Of a stretch of 64,000 nt of DNA, positions 53,074 through 61,207 are shown in pieces; position 1 is the stretch's first letter; every line of letters begins with the position of its first letter. Origin of the DNA: Planctomycetota bacterium (GTDB lineage: Bacteria; Planctomycetota; SZUA-567); contig JAGUZQ010000106.1 in assembly GCA_020060765.1 (NCBI GenBank), positions 124,001-188,000 on the forward strand. The letters run 5' to 3'. The notes beneath the pieces were generated by a model. That model was not told where the DNA came from. It worked only from the letters and a program-made list of their open reading frames with translations, and did no database searches. Both the position numbers and the translations under genes were made by a program.

Positions 53074-53208
53074 GTGAAAATGAATCTATTGAAAGTGGCT
53101 GCGATTATTCTGGGCGGGATCATGCTGGGCGGCTGTTTCTGGGGCGGCAGCGCCGGCGGCACCCAGGACGGCAAAGCGGGTATGCTTAATACCGGGCTGC
53201 ATTTCTAA
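53074..53208 (+). CDS. Small lipoprotein
   Basis: 44 residues from GTG 53074 with GGAG seven bases upstream. The hydrophobic core (LLKVAAIILGGIMLGGC) ends in the lipobox LGGC, and the mature part is Gly-rich. It is a short membrane-anchored lipoprotein of the kind common near envelope genes. The ATG at 53080 is an alternative start. It is followed by an octamer-based repeat. Confidence 0.62.
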   Translation: MKMNLLKVAAIILGGIMLGGCFWGGSAGGTQDGKAGMLNTGLHF

Positions 53209-53241
53209 GCATAACTCCCCGCAAACAAGGGGTCAAAACAA

Positions 53242-53379
53242 GGGACTAAGGCTCTAAGGGACTAGGGGACTAAGGCTTTGGTCGAAGATTTTCCTGCTTG
53301 CCGTATGTTTTTCGCACTCGGGAGTTATCGGCATCGAGCCTGCAAAGGATTTTTCTTAGTCCCTTAGAGCCTTAGTCCC
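53242..53379. repeat. Octamer-based inverted-repeat element
   Basis: Arms of 24 bp at 53242-53265 and 53356-53379, inverse with one mismatch, enclose 90 bp. The left arm and what follows read in 8-base steps (GGACTAAG GCTCTAAG, then GGACTAGG GGACTAAG). Geometry (24-bp arms, about 90-bp interior) is the same as the heptamer element at 11997-12132, but the sequence differs. It lies between the small lipoprotein gene and the convergent FHA gene. Confidence 0.72.
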
Positions 53380-53420
53380 AAATCCGATTTGCCCTTTTAT
53401 TATGGGGGCGCTAAGTCGGT

Positions 53421-56048
53421 TCATTTCCGCAGCCGATCCACGCCTTCGGGCAGGTCGATGTATTTGATTATCACCTGTTCGTAAACCTCGATGTTCTTGA
53501 AAAACAGCTTGCGTCCGCCGTCGATGGCGCTGTTGAGATACAGCGAATAATGGCGACGCCAGTTCTTGCGGTCGTTGTCCTCGTTAAAGATGGCGGCCTT
53601 TTCCCGCGCCTCCTTAGAGCGCCGGCGGTATTCCCAGCGCACCGACGCGTACGACGCCACCAGCGTTTCGCTGAGCAGCAGATCCATCCCCGCCGAAGCC
53701 TTGCTGGTGTCCCAGCGGAAATCGGACAGCATGTTGTGCAGGATTTTTTCCCTCAGCCCGCCGCGCGGACAATAGACCGGCAGGGTGAGGCGGCCGGTTT
53801 CCGTACCGTGGCGCGGGTTCCAGGAATAGCCCAGAAAACCGCAGCCCGGCGCCAGCAGAATGACCGGCGAAAAGCGCAGGTAAATCCGCTGGCTTTGCTT
53901 CTTCACCGGGATCAGGGATTCCTTGAAAATGGTGGGGTCGAGTTTTTCCAGTTCCGCGAATTCCTTTTCCATGAGGTCGCGGTTGTTGACCGTGCCAATG
54001 TCCGGCTTGAAGTTATCGCGCAAGGCAAAGGGCGGAAACGACTCCTTCAGGTTGGCCAGCAACCGGCAGAGGCGACGGATATTGCAGCTTTCCCGCCCGA
54101 GGAGATAGTCGGGCTTGACGTATTCCTCCAACCCCATCAGCTTTTCCCGCGCCTCCGATTCGGCCTGCCTGATTTTCGGGATTTTCTCGTCGATGATTTT
54201 TTCTTTCGCCCGCTGGAAGCGTGCGCCCTCGACCCGGGCGTGCTGGGCGCCCTGGCTCAGTTCGGCATGGTTTTTCTTGAAATCGCGCGAGCCGCGGATC
54301 AGTTTTTCCAGCCTTTCCTGCATATCCTCCCGTTCCGCCTGGAGAGCGTCGACCTTTTCCTGCAGCCGGTCGGCTGATTCCAACAGCACGGCTTCCTCGA
54401 TGCGACCGTGAATGATCCTGCGCCAGGCCTTGTCGGCTTTCCAGGCAGGAGTATTGCGCTGGTTCAATTCCAGGTCTTCATCCACGCCGGGAGTAATCTC
54501 CCCCTTGGCCACGAAATACAGGTATTCGTCGGCGTAGAGGATATGGGTCGCATCCATTTTTTTATCGTAGACTACGCGCGATTTTTCGCATTCGCTCAGG
54601 ATCATGTCCAGCTTCTGGGGCGTGATAAAGCCCTTGCCGCTGCCAAGCAAACCGTAGCGCAGGAACGCACGCAGATATTTTCCCTCCTCGCCCTTGATGG
54701 CGGTGTCGATGATGAGATGCGCGGCCTTGGCGTAAGTTTCCCAGAACAGGTCGATCATCCTGCCCTCGCTCGACGCAAGCTCGCGGGTAATGTGAATCAC
54801 CCTGGCAGCGGCGGCGGCTTCTTCTTCCTGCAGGGAAGATACTTTATCCTCGTCCTTCTCGGAGCCGCGCAGGCGTTGCAGAAAGCCTTGTTTACCGTTT
54901 TCCTTTTTCCGCAGGGAATCCCGGATCTCGCTGCGGCGGCGATTAGTCATTTCCCTCACCGATTCCAGCGCCAGCGCGTAAACCGCCCAGCCGAAGAGCC
55001 GGTCTGCCTCTATGCCTTTCTCCCGGAACAGCCGGAGCAGCACCTGCCCCGAACAGTGGGGCAAGGCGACCAGGACGATCTTGTCCTCCAGCCCTTCCCT
55101 GCCGACGCACAATTCCCATTGTTTCTTCGCCAGGTCGAACGCGACCGCCATTTCCGGCGAGAGTTTTCTTGCCTCCGCCTGCTCCTCCGATTCCTTCTGA
55201 TCCTCTTCCGGGGCTTCCTTCTCCTCCGGCGAAGTCAGGAATTTTTCCAGTTTTGCCGCCATTTTTTCCAAATTCGCCTTGGCACGTTTCGCGTCTGGCA
55301 GGCGAAGCAGCTCGCGCTGCTGCCGCTGCAATTCGCTGGCGGCGTCCTCAGGCAGGTTTTCCTGCGCCAGCAACTCGTCTCTTTGCCGTTCCAGCTTATC
55401 GAGCAGGGAGTAAACCCGCAGCCGCTCCTCTATGACCTCGACCAGCTCCCGGGAGACATCAATAATACCGGAATCCGACAGGCTGGTGGAGATGGGTATA
55501 TCGTCGACCGCGTCGATTTCCTCGAATTCACCTAGCATGGTGTAGTCATCTTTTTTATTCTGATTTACCGCCATGACTTCGGTGTTGGGCATATCCATAT
55601 AAGTGGAATCTTCATCCAACGAAGGACGGGAATGATTCATGTTATCCAGTTCGGTAAGAATTTCCCCGGAGATGCTTTGCTTCGGCTCGAACCCGTCATG
55701 CTCGACGACTGATTCCTTTTCGGCGGCTGGTTTTTCCCCGGAGGCTGTTTGCTCCCCGCTCTCCGCGTAATAAGTGATGGAAAAGGAGCCTATCTCAATT
55801 ACGTCGAGATGTTTCAGGCGGATGGCGTTGGCTATTTTCCTGCCATTGACGAAAACGCCGTTGGCGGAATCGAGATCCTTGACAGCTGCCACCTCGTCCT
55901 TTTCGATCACCGCCGCATGTTTGCGGGAAACGCGACCATCGGCCAGCAGAATGTCGCAGGCGGCGATTCTGCCGATGAACAGGGGTTCTTCCCCCAGGAC
56001 ATGCGTTGAAATCTCGTGGCCGTGTTCTGTAACTACCAGTTTACCCAT
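53421..56048 (-). CDS. Large FHA-domain protein with coiled coils
   Basis: 875 residues. An N-terminal FHA domain (residues 1-95) has LFIGRIAACDILLADGRVSRKHAAVI and DLDSANGVFVNGRKI, the phosphothreonine-binding Arg, Ser-Arg-His and Asn. A Glu/Ser-rich linker (100-190) follows, then Glu/Lys-rich coiled coils near 205-290 and 580-660. The remaining helical and mixed regions have no family I know. It probably links phosphorylated partners of a Ser/Thr kinase such as the one at 15005 to a large assembly. The ATG at 56048 is preferred over the frame to 56087 because the FHA domain begins there. Confidence 0.85.
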   Translation of the reverse strand: MGKLVVTEHGHEISTHVLGEEPLFIGRIAACDILLADGRVSRKHAAVIEKDEVAAVKDLDSANGVFVNGRKIANAIRLKHLDVIEIGSFSITYYAESGEQTASGEKPAAEKESVVEHDGFEPKQSISGEILTELDNMNHSRPSLDEDSTYMDMPNTEVMAVNQNKKDDYTMLGEFEEIDAVDDIPISTSLSDSGIIDVSRELVEVIEERLRVYSLLDKLERQRDELLAQENLPEDAASELQRQQRELLRLPDAKRAKANLEKMAAKLEKFLTSPEEKEAPEEDQKESEEQAEARKLSPEMAVAFDLAKKQWELCVGREGLEDKIVLVALPHCSGQVLLRLFREKGIEADRLFGWAVYALALESVREMTNRRRSEIRDSLRKKENGKQGFLQRLRGSEKDEDKVSSLQEEEAAAAARVIHITRELASSEGRMIDLFWETYAKAAHLIIDTAIKGEEGKYLRAFLRYGLLGSGKGFITPQKLDMILSECEKSRVVYDKKMDATHILYADEYLYFVAKGEITPGVDEDLELNQRNTPAWKADKAWRRIIHGRIEEAVLLESADRLQEKVDALQAEREDMQERLEKLIRGSRDFKKNHAELSQGAQHARVEGARFQRAKEKIIDEKIPKIRQAESEAREKLMGLEEYVKPDYLLGRESCNIRRLCRLLANLKESFPPFALRDNFKPDIGTVNNRDLMEKEFAELEKLDPTIFKESLIPVKKQSQRIYLRFSPVILLAPGCGFLGYSWNPRHGTETGRLTLPVYCPRGGLREKILHNMLSDFRWDTSKASAGMDLLLSETLVASYASVRWEYRRRSKEAREKAAIFNEDNDRKNWRRHYSLYLNSAIDGGRKLFFKNIEVYEQVIIKYIDLPEGVDRLRK

Positions 56049-56127
56049 GATCGCTTCTCTTGTACTGCTATATAAAAAAGGATTCATCTAACAATATGCC
56101 ACAAGATAGGCGTTTGGCAAGACAGTT

Positions 56128-57918
56128 TTAATCGGATAACTGTCGGAACAAAAATACCCGCCGCCATTTCCTGACCGAGTTCACCAGCCACAGCGGCGTC
56201 TGCGCGCCGATTTCCTCCCGCCGGATAACCCGCTCCCGCACTTCGCCGTTCTCCAGAAGATGGTTGCGGAAAACCCCGCCCAGCAAACCGCATTCGACCG
56301 GCGGCGTATATCTCCGCCCGTCAAGTTCCACCACCACGTTGGCGATGCAGCTTTCGGTAATTTCGCCCCGCTCGTTAAACAGCAGCACATCGCCACAGTT
56401 TCCTTTTTCAGAAAAAGCTGTTTCATAAACTTCCCGGTGCGTGGTTTTATGATAGAGAAAAACGTCTTTACTGCTTACCGGCTTTCGCGCGAATTTCACC
56501 TGCACTGGTTCGTCTGTCGCGGCAGGCAGCGGCGAGGATTCGACCTTGAAATCGCCGCGTAAGTTCAGCAGCAGCCGCACCTTGTGCGCACCAGGAGGCA
56601 GATGCTCCGCGTGTCGCGCCAAAGCTGCCGCGATTTTTTCGCGGTCGAAAATATAATTGAAATATTCCGCGCTGTCCCGCATCCTTTTCAGGTGTTTTTC
56701 CAGCAGATAAAAGCCGCTAACATCTTCCCATAAAATAGTTTCCAGCAAATCAAACACAGGTCGCTCGCGCATTACGACCGCAGCTTTTATCCGGCATTCC
56801 TCGTACTCCTCGCCGGGAGTCGAGTCCCACACGATGCCGCCGCCGACGCCGTACTCGACCAGCTTTTTTTCACGGTCGACCAGCGCGGTGCGAATGGCGA
56901 CGCTGAAACATGCTTTTCTGCCCGGGGAATAATAGCCGATCGCGCCGGTGTAGATTTTCCGGGGAGCTTCTTCCAATTGCTGTATTATGTTCATGGTACT
57001 GACTTTAGGCGCGCCGGTGATCGATGCGCAGGGAAACAGCGCGGTCAGGATTTCGGTAAAACTTTTATTGCTGGCGGCGTGGACATCGCTGGTCATCTGC
57101 CAGACGCTGGGGAACCGGGTCACTTTGCATAAATTGCAAACCCGCACACTGCCAATGTCGGCCACGCGACCCAAATCATTTCTTATCATGTCAATTATCA
57201 TGATATTTTCAGCACGGTTTTTGCAAGATCCGGCAAGCCAGCGCGCCTGCGCCTGATCCTCGGCCAATGTCAGCCCCCGCCCCGCCGTCCCCTTCATCGG
57301 CCGCGCCAAAAGCGCCCTGCCGTCCATCCGGAAAAACAATTCCGGCGAAGCGGAGCAGACAGCGAACCGGCCGAGGTCGAGATAGGCGGCGTATTCGGCC
57401 TGTTGCGCCTGCGCCATTTTCCGAAAAAGGGAAAACGCGTCGCCGGAAAAATCCGCTCGCAGACGGAAGGTGTGATTGACCTGGTAAGTTTCGCCCCGCG
57501 CGATCCGTTCCCGGATTTCGATTATCGCCTGATCGTAATTTTCCCGCGAGACCGACGGCTGCCATTCAGACAATGAAAATTTTCCCGCTGCCGAAAAATC
57601 ATTTTCGGTTAATTCCTCCGGAGCATCGTACAACCCAAACCACAGCAACGGAAAGTCAGTGTCAGGCGTCAGAGTTTTCAAGGCATAATCAAAAGCGGGC
57701 GCGGCTTCGTAGGAGATGAACCCGGCGGCGTGCAGGCGGTCGCGCTCTACCGCCTGTTCGATTCTTTTCAACGCGGGAATTACTTCAGGCAGGGAATGCG
57801 TGCAAATAATTTCGCTCGGCTGGCTAAACCGCGACCATTTTCCGGTATAGGAATCGTGAAGGATGCAAGTGCTTTCTGCTGGGCAATCTCGCTTATCCGT
57901 GTGCAAAATTTTAGACAA
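56128..57918 (-). CDS. pabBC: Fused aminodeoxychorismate synthase component I and aminodeoxychorismate lyase
   Basis: About 596 residues. Residues 1-375 are PabB: ARPMKGTAGRGLT, ENIMIIDMIRNDLGRVA and LFPCASITGAPKVSTM, the chorismate-binding motifs. Residues 376-596 are PabC: VFLYHKTTHREVYE (PLP lysine), VLLFNERGEITESCIANVVVEL and GLLGGVFRNHLL. Together they make 4-aminobenzoate for folate from chorismate, with a separate glutaminase subunit (PabA) not in the window. No ATG exists near the N-terminus; the first codon at 57918 is TTG, so the start is uncertain and could be TTG 57906. A repeat pair at 57933-58011 lies directly upstream. Confidence 0.93.
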   Translation of the reverse strand: MSKILHTDKRDCPAESTCILHDSYTGKWSRFSQPSEIICTHSLPEVIPALKRIEQAVERDRLHAAGFISYEAAPAFDYALKTLTPDTDFPLLWFGLYDAPEELTENDFSAAGKFSLSEWQPSVSRENYDQAIIEIRERIARGETYQVNHTFRLRADFSGDAFSLFRKMAQAQQAEYAAYLDLGRFAVCSASPELFFRMDGRALLARPMKGTAGRGLTLAEDQAQARWLAGSCKNRAENIMIIDMIRNDLGRVADIGSVRVCNLCKVTRFPSVWQMTSDVHAASNKSFTEILTALFPCASITGAPKVSTMNIIQQLEEAPRKIYTGAIGYYSPGRKACFSVAIRTALVDREKKLVEYGVGGGIVWDSTPGEEYEECRIKAAVVMRERPVFDLLETILWEDVSGFYLLEKHLKRMRDSAEYFNYIFDREKIAAALARHAEHLPPGAHKVRLLLNLRGDFKVESSPLPAATDEPVQVKFARKPVSSKDVFLYHKTTHREVYETAFSEKGNCGDVLLFNERGEITESCIANVVVELDGRRYTPPVECGLLGGVFRNHLLENGEVRERVIRREEIGAQTPLWLVNSVRKWRRVFLFRQLSD

Positions 57919-57932
57919 CCCCTCACCCCGAC

Positions 57933-58011
57933 CGTCATTCCCGCGGAGGCAGGAATCCAGTGGGAAACCGCACGCAACACCGTCTGGATTCCTGCCTCCG
58001 CAGGAATGACG
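57933..58011. repeat. Pair of inverted GTCATTCC repeats
   Basis: CGTCATTCCCGCGGAGGCAG (57933-57952) then AATCCAG, and the inverse CTGGATTCCTGCCTCCGCAG ending AATGACG (57984-58011), separated by TGGGAAACCGCACGCAACAC. It matches the pair at 47483-47564 in layout and spacer. Located between dedA and pabBC on the minus strand. Confidence 0.85.
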
Positions 58012-58068
58012 ATCCGTAAGTTTAACGGTTATAGCGGACGATTTTTTCCTTAACTGACCACATTGTCT

Positions 58069-58749
58069 CTAATTCCCCGCCTCCGTTGCAGATGTATCCT
58101 GCGCGCGGGACTTGCGGCGATACCAGGCGATATAACCTACCACTACCAGCGTCATCGCCACTATCAGGCAGAGGCTGATCTTGCCGCCGTATTGCGTCCA
58201 TGCCTCTTCGACATTCGCCGACTGCCGACCGATGACATAGCCGAACACCGCCAGGATCACCGTCCAGATCCCCGCCCCCAGCGCGGTGTAAAAGGTAAAC
58301 TTCGCCAGATTCATCCGCGCGAGTCCGGCGGGAAAACTGATAAGCTGCCGAATCCCCGGCAACAGCCGCGCGACAAAGGTGGTGATTTCGCCGTGGGTCT
58401 GGAAATATTTCTCGCACTTGTCCAGTTTTTCTTCGGTGATGAGAAAGTATTTCCCGTATTTGACGATGAAAGGACGCCCCGCGTAGACGGCTATGTAATA
58501 GTTGACATACGCGCCGATCATGCTGCCGGCCAGCCCGGCAAGAATCACCAGCCCCAGATTCATCTCTCCCTTGGCGGCGAGATAGCCGGCGGGCGGCACC
58601 ACGATTTCACTTGGAAAAGGAATGAAGGAACTCTCGATCGCCATCAGCAGGACGATGCCAGGATAGCCGATAGCCAGCACGGTCTCGGCCAGCCAGTGAG
58701 TGATTTCCTTCATCCAGATAGACACGCTTTCAAACACGGTGGTCTCCAT
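58069..58749 (-). CDS. DedA-family membrane protein
   Basis: 226 residues with about five hydrophobic segments. [21 protein letters not shown] is the family's first motif, and [27 protein letters not shown] the second, with the conserved Arg pair and Gly-Pro-Gly-like turn (here LPGIR) that faces the membrane. DedA proteins act as lipid carriers or scramblases (undecaprenyl phosphate in many). The ATG at 58749 is well supported by the duplicate 5' end at 59579-59632. The upstream region continues the duplication. Confidence 0.92.
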   Translation of the reverse strand: METTVFESVSIWMKEITHWLAETVLAIGYPGIVLLMAIESSFIPFPSEIVVPPAGYLAAKGEMNLGLVILAGLAGSMIGAYVNYYIAVYAGRPFIVKYGKYFLITEEKLDKCEKYFQTHGEITTFVARLLPGIRQLISFPAGLARMNLAKFTFYTALGAGIWTVILAVFGYVIGRQSANVEEAWTQYGGKISLCLIVAMTLVVVGYIAWYRRKSRAQDTSATEAGN

Positions 58750-58806
58750 ATTCCGTAGGATAAATATTGGTGGTACGGTTTTCGCGGAGCATCCAGTATC
58801 CAGTTT

Positions 58807-59529
58807 TCAATCGAAGGGCATGTTACGCTTATTTATTTGATTTTGGCCAAGATGATTACATTTTGACATAAAATCATTGACGCATTTGAGATGTTCATCA
58901 CTAATATCTCTAACCTGTCTAAGCATTATAAAATCTTGCATGGACTGAAAAGTAATACTATTGTCGTCATTAAGTACATGTGCAGATTTTGGTGTATTGA
59001 TTTCGCTAATAATACTGGATTTAACTGTATATCCCTTTTGATCTTTTAGCCAAATAGAGAAAAGATCCATTAGTTCTTTAACGGTTACAGCATCAGATTG
59101 GGAAGAACCAGGACGTACCGCTATGCCATAAGACTTGAGCCAAAGCCTATAGCTGGCTTTCGAACTAATAAATTCAATATAGCCAACAGACACACCATTA
59201 ATGCTAACAGGACAAGAAAAGACAGGGATTACCGATTTTTGCAAGGCCAACTTAGCTTTTGTAATTTCTATGTTATCAGTTATAGTGAATTCAATAAACC
59301 TTTTCTCTGGATCTCGATATAGCATTTTAGCCTGTTCATAATCAATTTCATTTATATGTGCCAAGCTCATGCCACATCTGATTTCAGAAATGTCCTGATC
59401 GCACAAAATATCAAGTAATTTGGCCTGACGTAAATCATCAATGCAATCAGGATGATTTTGCGAACAACCAAAACAATTAAGAATGATCATGCCTGATAAA
59501 ATGGTCACAGACAAGCATTGCAATTTCAT
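58807..59529 (-). CDS. Uncharacterised lipoprotein, AT-rich
   Basis: 240 residues. The signal sequence (MKLQCLSVTILSGMIILNCFGC) ends in a possible lipobox (NCFGC), so the protein is probably lipid-anchored. No domain was recognised in the rest; six more Cys occur in the mature part. Base composition is much more AT-rich than dedA and hisC on either side. The gene lies between two copies of the dedA 5' end (58697-58797 and 59580-59664), so it was probably inserted by a mobile event or tandem duplication. Confidence 0.72.
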   Translation of the reverse strand: MKLQCLSVTILSGMIILNCFGCSQNHPDCIDDLRQAKLLDILCDQDISEIRCGMSLAHINEIDYEQAKMLYRDPEKRFIEFTITDNIEITKAKLALQKSVIPVFSCPVSINGVSVGYIEFISSKASYRLWLKSYGIAVRPGSSQSDAVTVKELMDLFSIWLKDQKGYTVKSSIISEINTPKSAHVLNDDNSITFQSMQDFIMLRQVRDISDEHLKCVNDFMSKCNHLGQNQINKRNMPFD

Positions 59530-59578
59530 TGCGTGCCTTTCAAACTACCCCAATTGAATTTCTGGTGGAATTGCCACA

Positions 59579-59632
59579 TTGGGTGATTTCCTTCATCCAG
59601 AGCGACAAGCATTCAAACACGGTGTTCTCCAG
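59579..59632 (-). pseudogene. dedA 5'-end fragment
   Basis: Read on the minus strand, the fragment encodes ENTVFECLSLWMKEITQ, a close match to the dedA start [17 protein letters not shown]. The start codon is CTG in place of ATG and similarity ends after about 18 codons. Similarity to the dedA leader continues beyond it (to 59664), so the duplicated unit includes the upstream region. Confidence 0.75.
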
Positions 59633-59665
59633 GTTATAAATATTGTTCGTAAGATTTTCGCGGAG

Positions 59666-59784
59666 TCTCCAGTCTCCAGTCTCCAGTCTCCAGTCTCCAG
59701 TCTCCAGTCTCCAGTCTCCAGTCTCCAGTCTCCAGTGTTCAGTGTTCAGTGTTCAGTGTTCAGTGTTCAGTGTTCAGTGTTCAG
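59666..59784. repeat. Tandem heptamer array, ten TCTCCAG then seven TGTTCAG
   Basis: Ten perfect units of TCTCCAG at 59666-59735 are followed by seven perfect units of TGTTCAG at 59736-59784, both with a period of 7. The first unit is the word from which the arms of the elements at 11997 and 17491 are built. It directly abuts the duplicated dedA leader. No spacers of CRISPR type exist. Confidence 0.95.
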
Positions 59785-59849
59785 TGTTTGCGATTTTTCG
59801 TTCGTCACTGCCGTGAAAGCAGGCTTCGGATTGGCGCGCGGTTTATCCG

Positions 59850-59878
59850 CCTGGATTCCTGCCTGCGCAGGAATGACG
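59850..59878 (-). repeat. GTCATTCC palindromic repeat
   Basis: CCTGGATTCCTGCCTGCGCA continuing GGAATGACG: a single inverted copy of the REP-like repeat, between the heptamer array and hisC. Confidence 0.8.
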
Positions 59879-59914
59879 GTCGATAGATATTTGCTTAAAC
59901 AGCATGGCTCGTAT

Positions 59915-60946
59915 TCAGATGATCTCCGCCAATGCCGCCAGCAATTTGCCGACCTGCTCGTCAGTGCCGACCGTGATGCGCACGCAGTCACTCAGACGGG
60001 GCAGGTCGAAATACCGCACCAGGATTTTCCGTTCCTTCAGTTGCTGATAAATTGCCTTTGCCTGCGGCAGCTTCGCCAGCACGAAATTCGCCGAACTGGG
60101 GCAGACCTCCGCGCCCAGTTTGCGCAACTCCGCCACTAACCGTTCACGCGTTTGCAGAATCTTCGCGACGTTGCGCCGCATGTGTTCCTGATCCAGCAGC
60201 GCAGCAGCAGCTCCCGCCTGCGAAAGGCGGTCGAGATTGTACGAGTCCCGCACCTTCCACAGTCCCGCAATGATTTCGCGTGAGGAAAAGCCCAGCCCCA
60301 CGCGCAATCCGGCCAGCGAATAGCTTTTGCTCAGGGTGCGGGTGACAATCACGTTTGCATATTTTTCCAAAAGAGGCAAAGCAGTGAAGTCCGCGAAATC
60401 GGCGTAGGCCTCGTCCACCACCACCAGCGACTCCGGCGCGGCCTCGCACACGCGGGATAACTCTTCCAGATTCAGCAAAGTGCCGCTGGGGGCGTTGGGA
60501 TTGGGCAGAAAGACCAGTTTCACATCGGAAAAATCCGCATCTTGGGGGATTCTATAATCAGGCGTGAACTCGATCAGCCGGAACTTCGCATCCTGGATTT
60601 CGGCCAGCGTCTTATATAAGGTATAGCTGGGGTAAAACGCGGCTATCACCTCGCCCTCGCCCGCGCAAGCCTGGCACAGCACGCGCAGCATTTCGTCAGA
60701 ACCGTTGGTGGCGATGACCTGTTCCGGGTCGACGCCGTAAATCTTCGCCGCCGCCTCGCGCACCACGCGATTGGACGACTCGGGATACAGCACCAGTTTC
60801 GCCGTCTCCGCCGCTATCGCCTCGGCGACCAGTGGAGAAGGCGGGTACGGATTTTCGTTGGTGTTGAGCTTGACGTATCCCGTTCCCTGCGGCTGCTCGC
60901 CGGGGGTATAGGATTCCATCTGATCTACTGCTTGGCGGAAAAACAT
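59915..60946 (-). CDS. hisC: Histidinol-phosphate aminotransferase
   Basis: 343 residues. GYVKLNTNENPYPPSP is the HisC N-terminal motif, ATNGSDEMLRVLCQA the cofactor loop, LPNPNAPSGTLL and DEAYADF further contacts, and TRTLSKSYSLAGLRVG holds the PLP lysine. It transfers an amino group to imidazole-acetol phosphate in histidine synthesis; related aromatic aminotransferase activity is possible. The ATG at 60946 with AAAGGA fits; the frame is open to 61012 but unrelated. Other his genes are not in the window. Confidence 0.93.
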   Translation of the reverse strand: MFFRQAVDQMESYTPGEQPQGTGYVKLNTNENPYPPSPLVAEAIAAETAKLVLYPESSNRVVREAAAKIYGVDPEQVIATNGSDEMLRVLCQACAGEGEVIAAFYPSYTLYKTLAEIQDAKFRLIEFTPDYRIPQDADFSDVKLVFLPNPNAPSGTLLNLEELSRVCEAAPESLVVVDEAYADFADFTALPLLEKYANVIVTRTLSKSYSLAGLRVGLGFSSREIIAGLWKVRDSYNLDRLSQAGAAAALLDQEHMRRNVAKILQTRERLVAELRKLGAEVCPSSANFVLAKLPQAKAIYQQLKERKILVRYFDLPRLSDCVRITVGTDEQVGKLLAALAEII

Positions 60947-61023
60947 GACGCGTCCTTTTTGTAATAAAACTCGGCAAAGTAACATAACGAACGCACAGTT
61001 CGAGTTTCGCACTTTTTACGAAT

Positions 61024-61176
61024 CGTCATTCCTGCGGAGGCAGGAATCCAGGCGGGATATCCTCGCCTGAAAAAGAGACTCGTATTCTCGAAAAACTCCG
61101 GCGGAGGTTTCACTAAAAAACGTTCGCACTGGTACAAGCTTACACCTCCTGGATTCCCGCCTTCGCGGGAATGACG
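61024..61176. repeat. Two inverted GTCATTCC repeats
   Basis: Left copy 61024-61052 (CGTCATTCCTGCGGAGGCAG...) and right copy 61148-61176 (CCTGGATTCCCGCCTTCGCG...) in opposite orientation, 95 bp apart. The wider spacing separates it from the tight pairs at 47483 and 57933. Confidence 0.82.
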
Positions 61177-61207
61177 TGCGTAGTTTTAATCTTAAAGTAG
61201 AATCCAA

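Larger units (their letters stand above)
59530..59914. other. Intergenic region with dedA remnant and tandem heptamers
   Basis: 385 bases. It contains the dedA 5' fragment (59579-59632) and its leader (to 59664), the 119-bp heptamer array (59666-59784) and a GTCATTCC repeat (59850-59878). An open reading frame running through the array is an artefact of the 21-base translation period. Confidence 0.65.

Noticed and set aside
54408-55535. Plus-strand frame of 375 codons opposite the FHA gene
   Set aside because: Antisense shadow without domain or start signal.
59666-59784. Possible CRISPR array
   Set aside because: Units are 7 bases with no spacers and no cas gene is present.
59579-60139. Plus-strand frame with SSLQSPV repeats
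   Set aside because: It is the translation of the heptamer array (21-base period) and continues antisense to hisC; not a gene.
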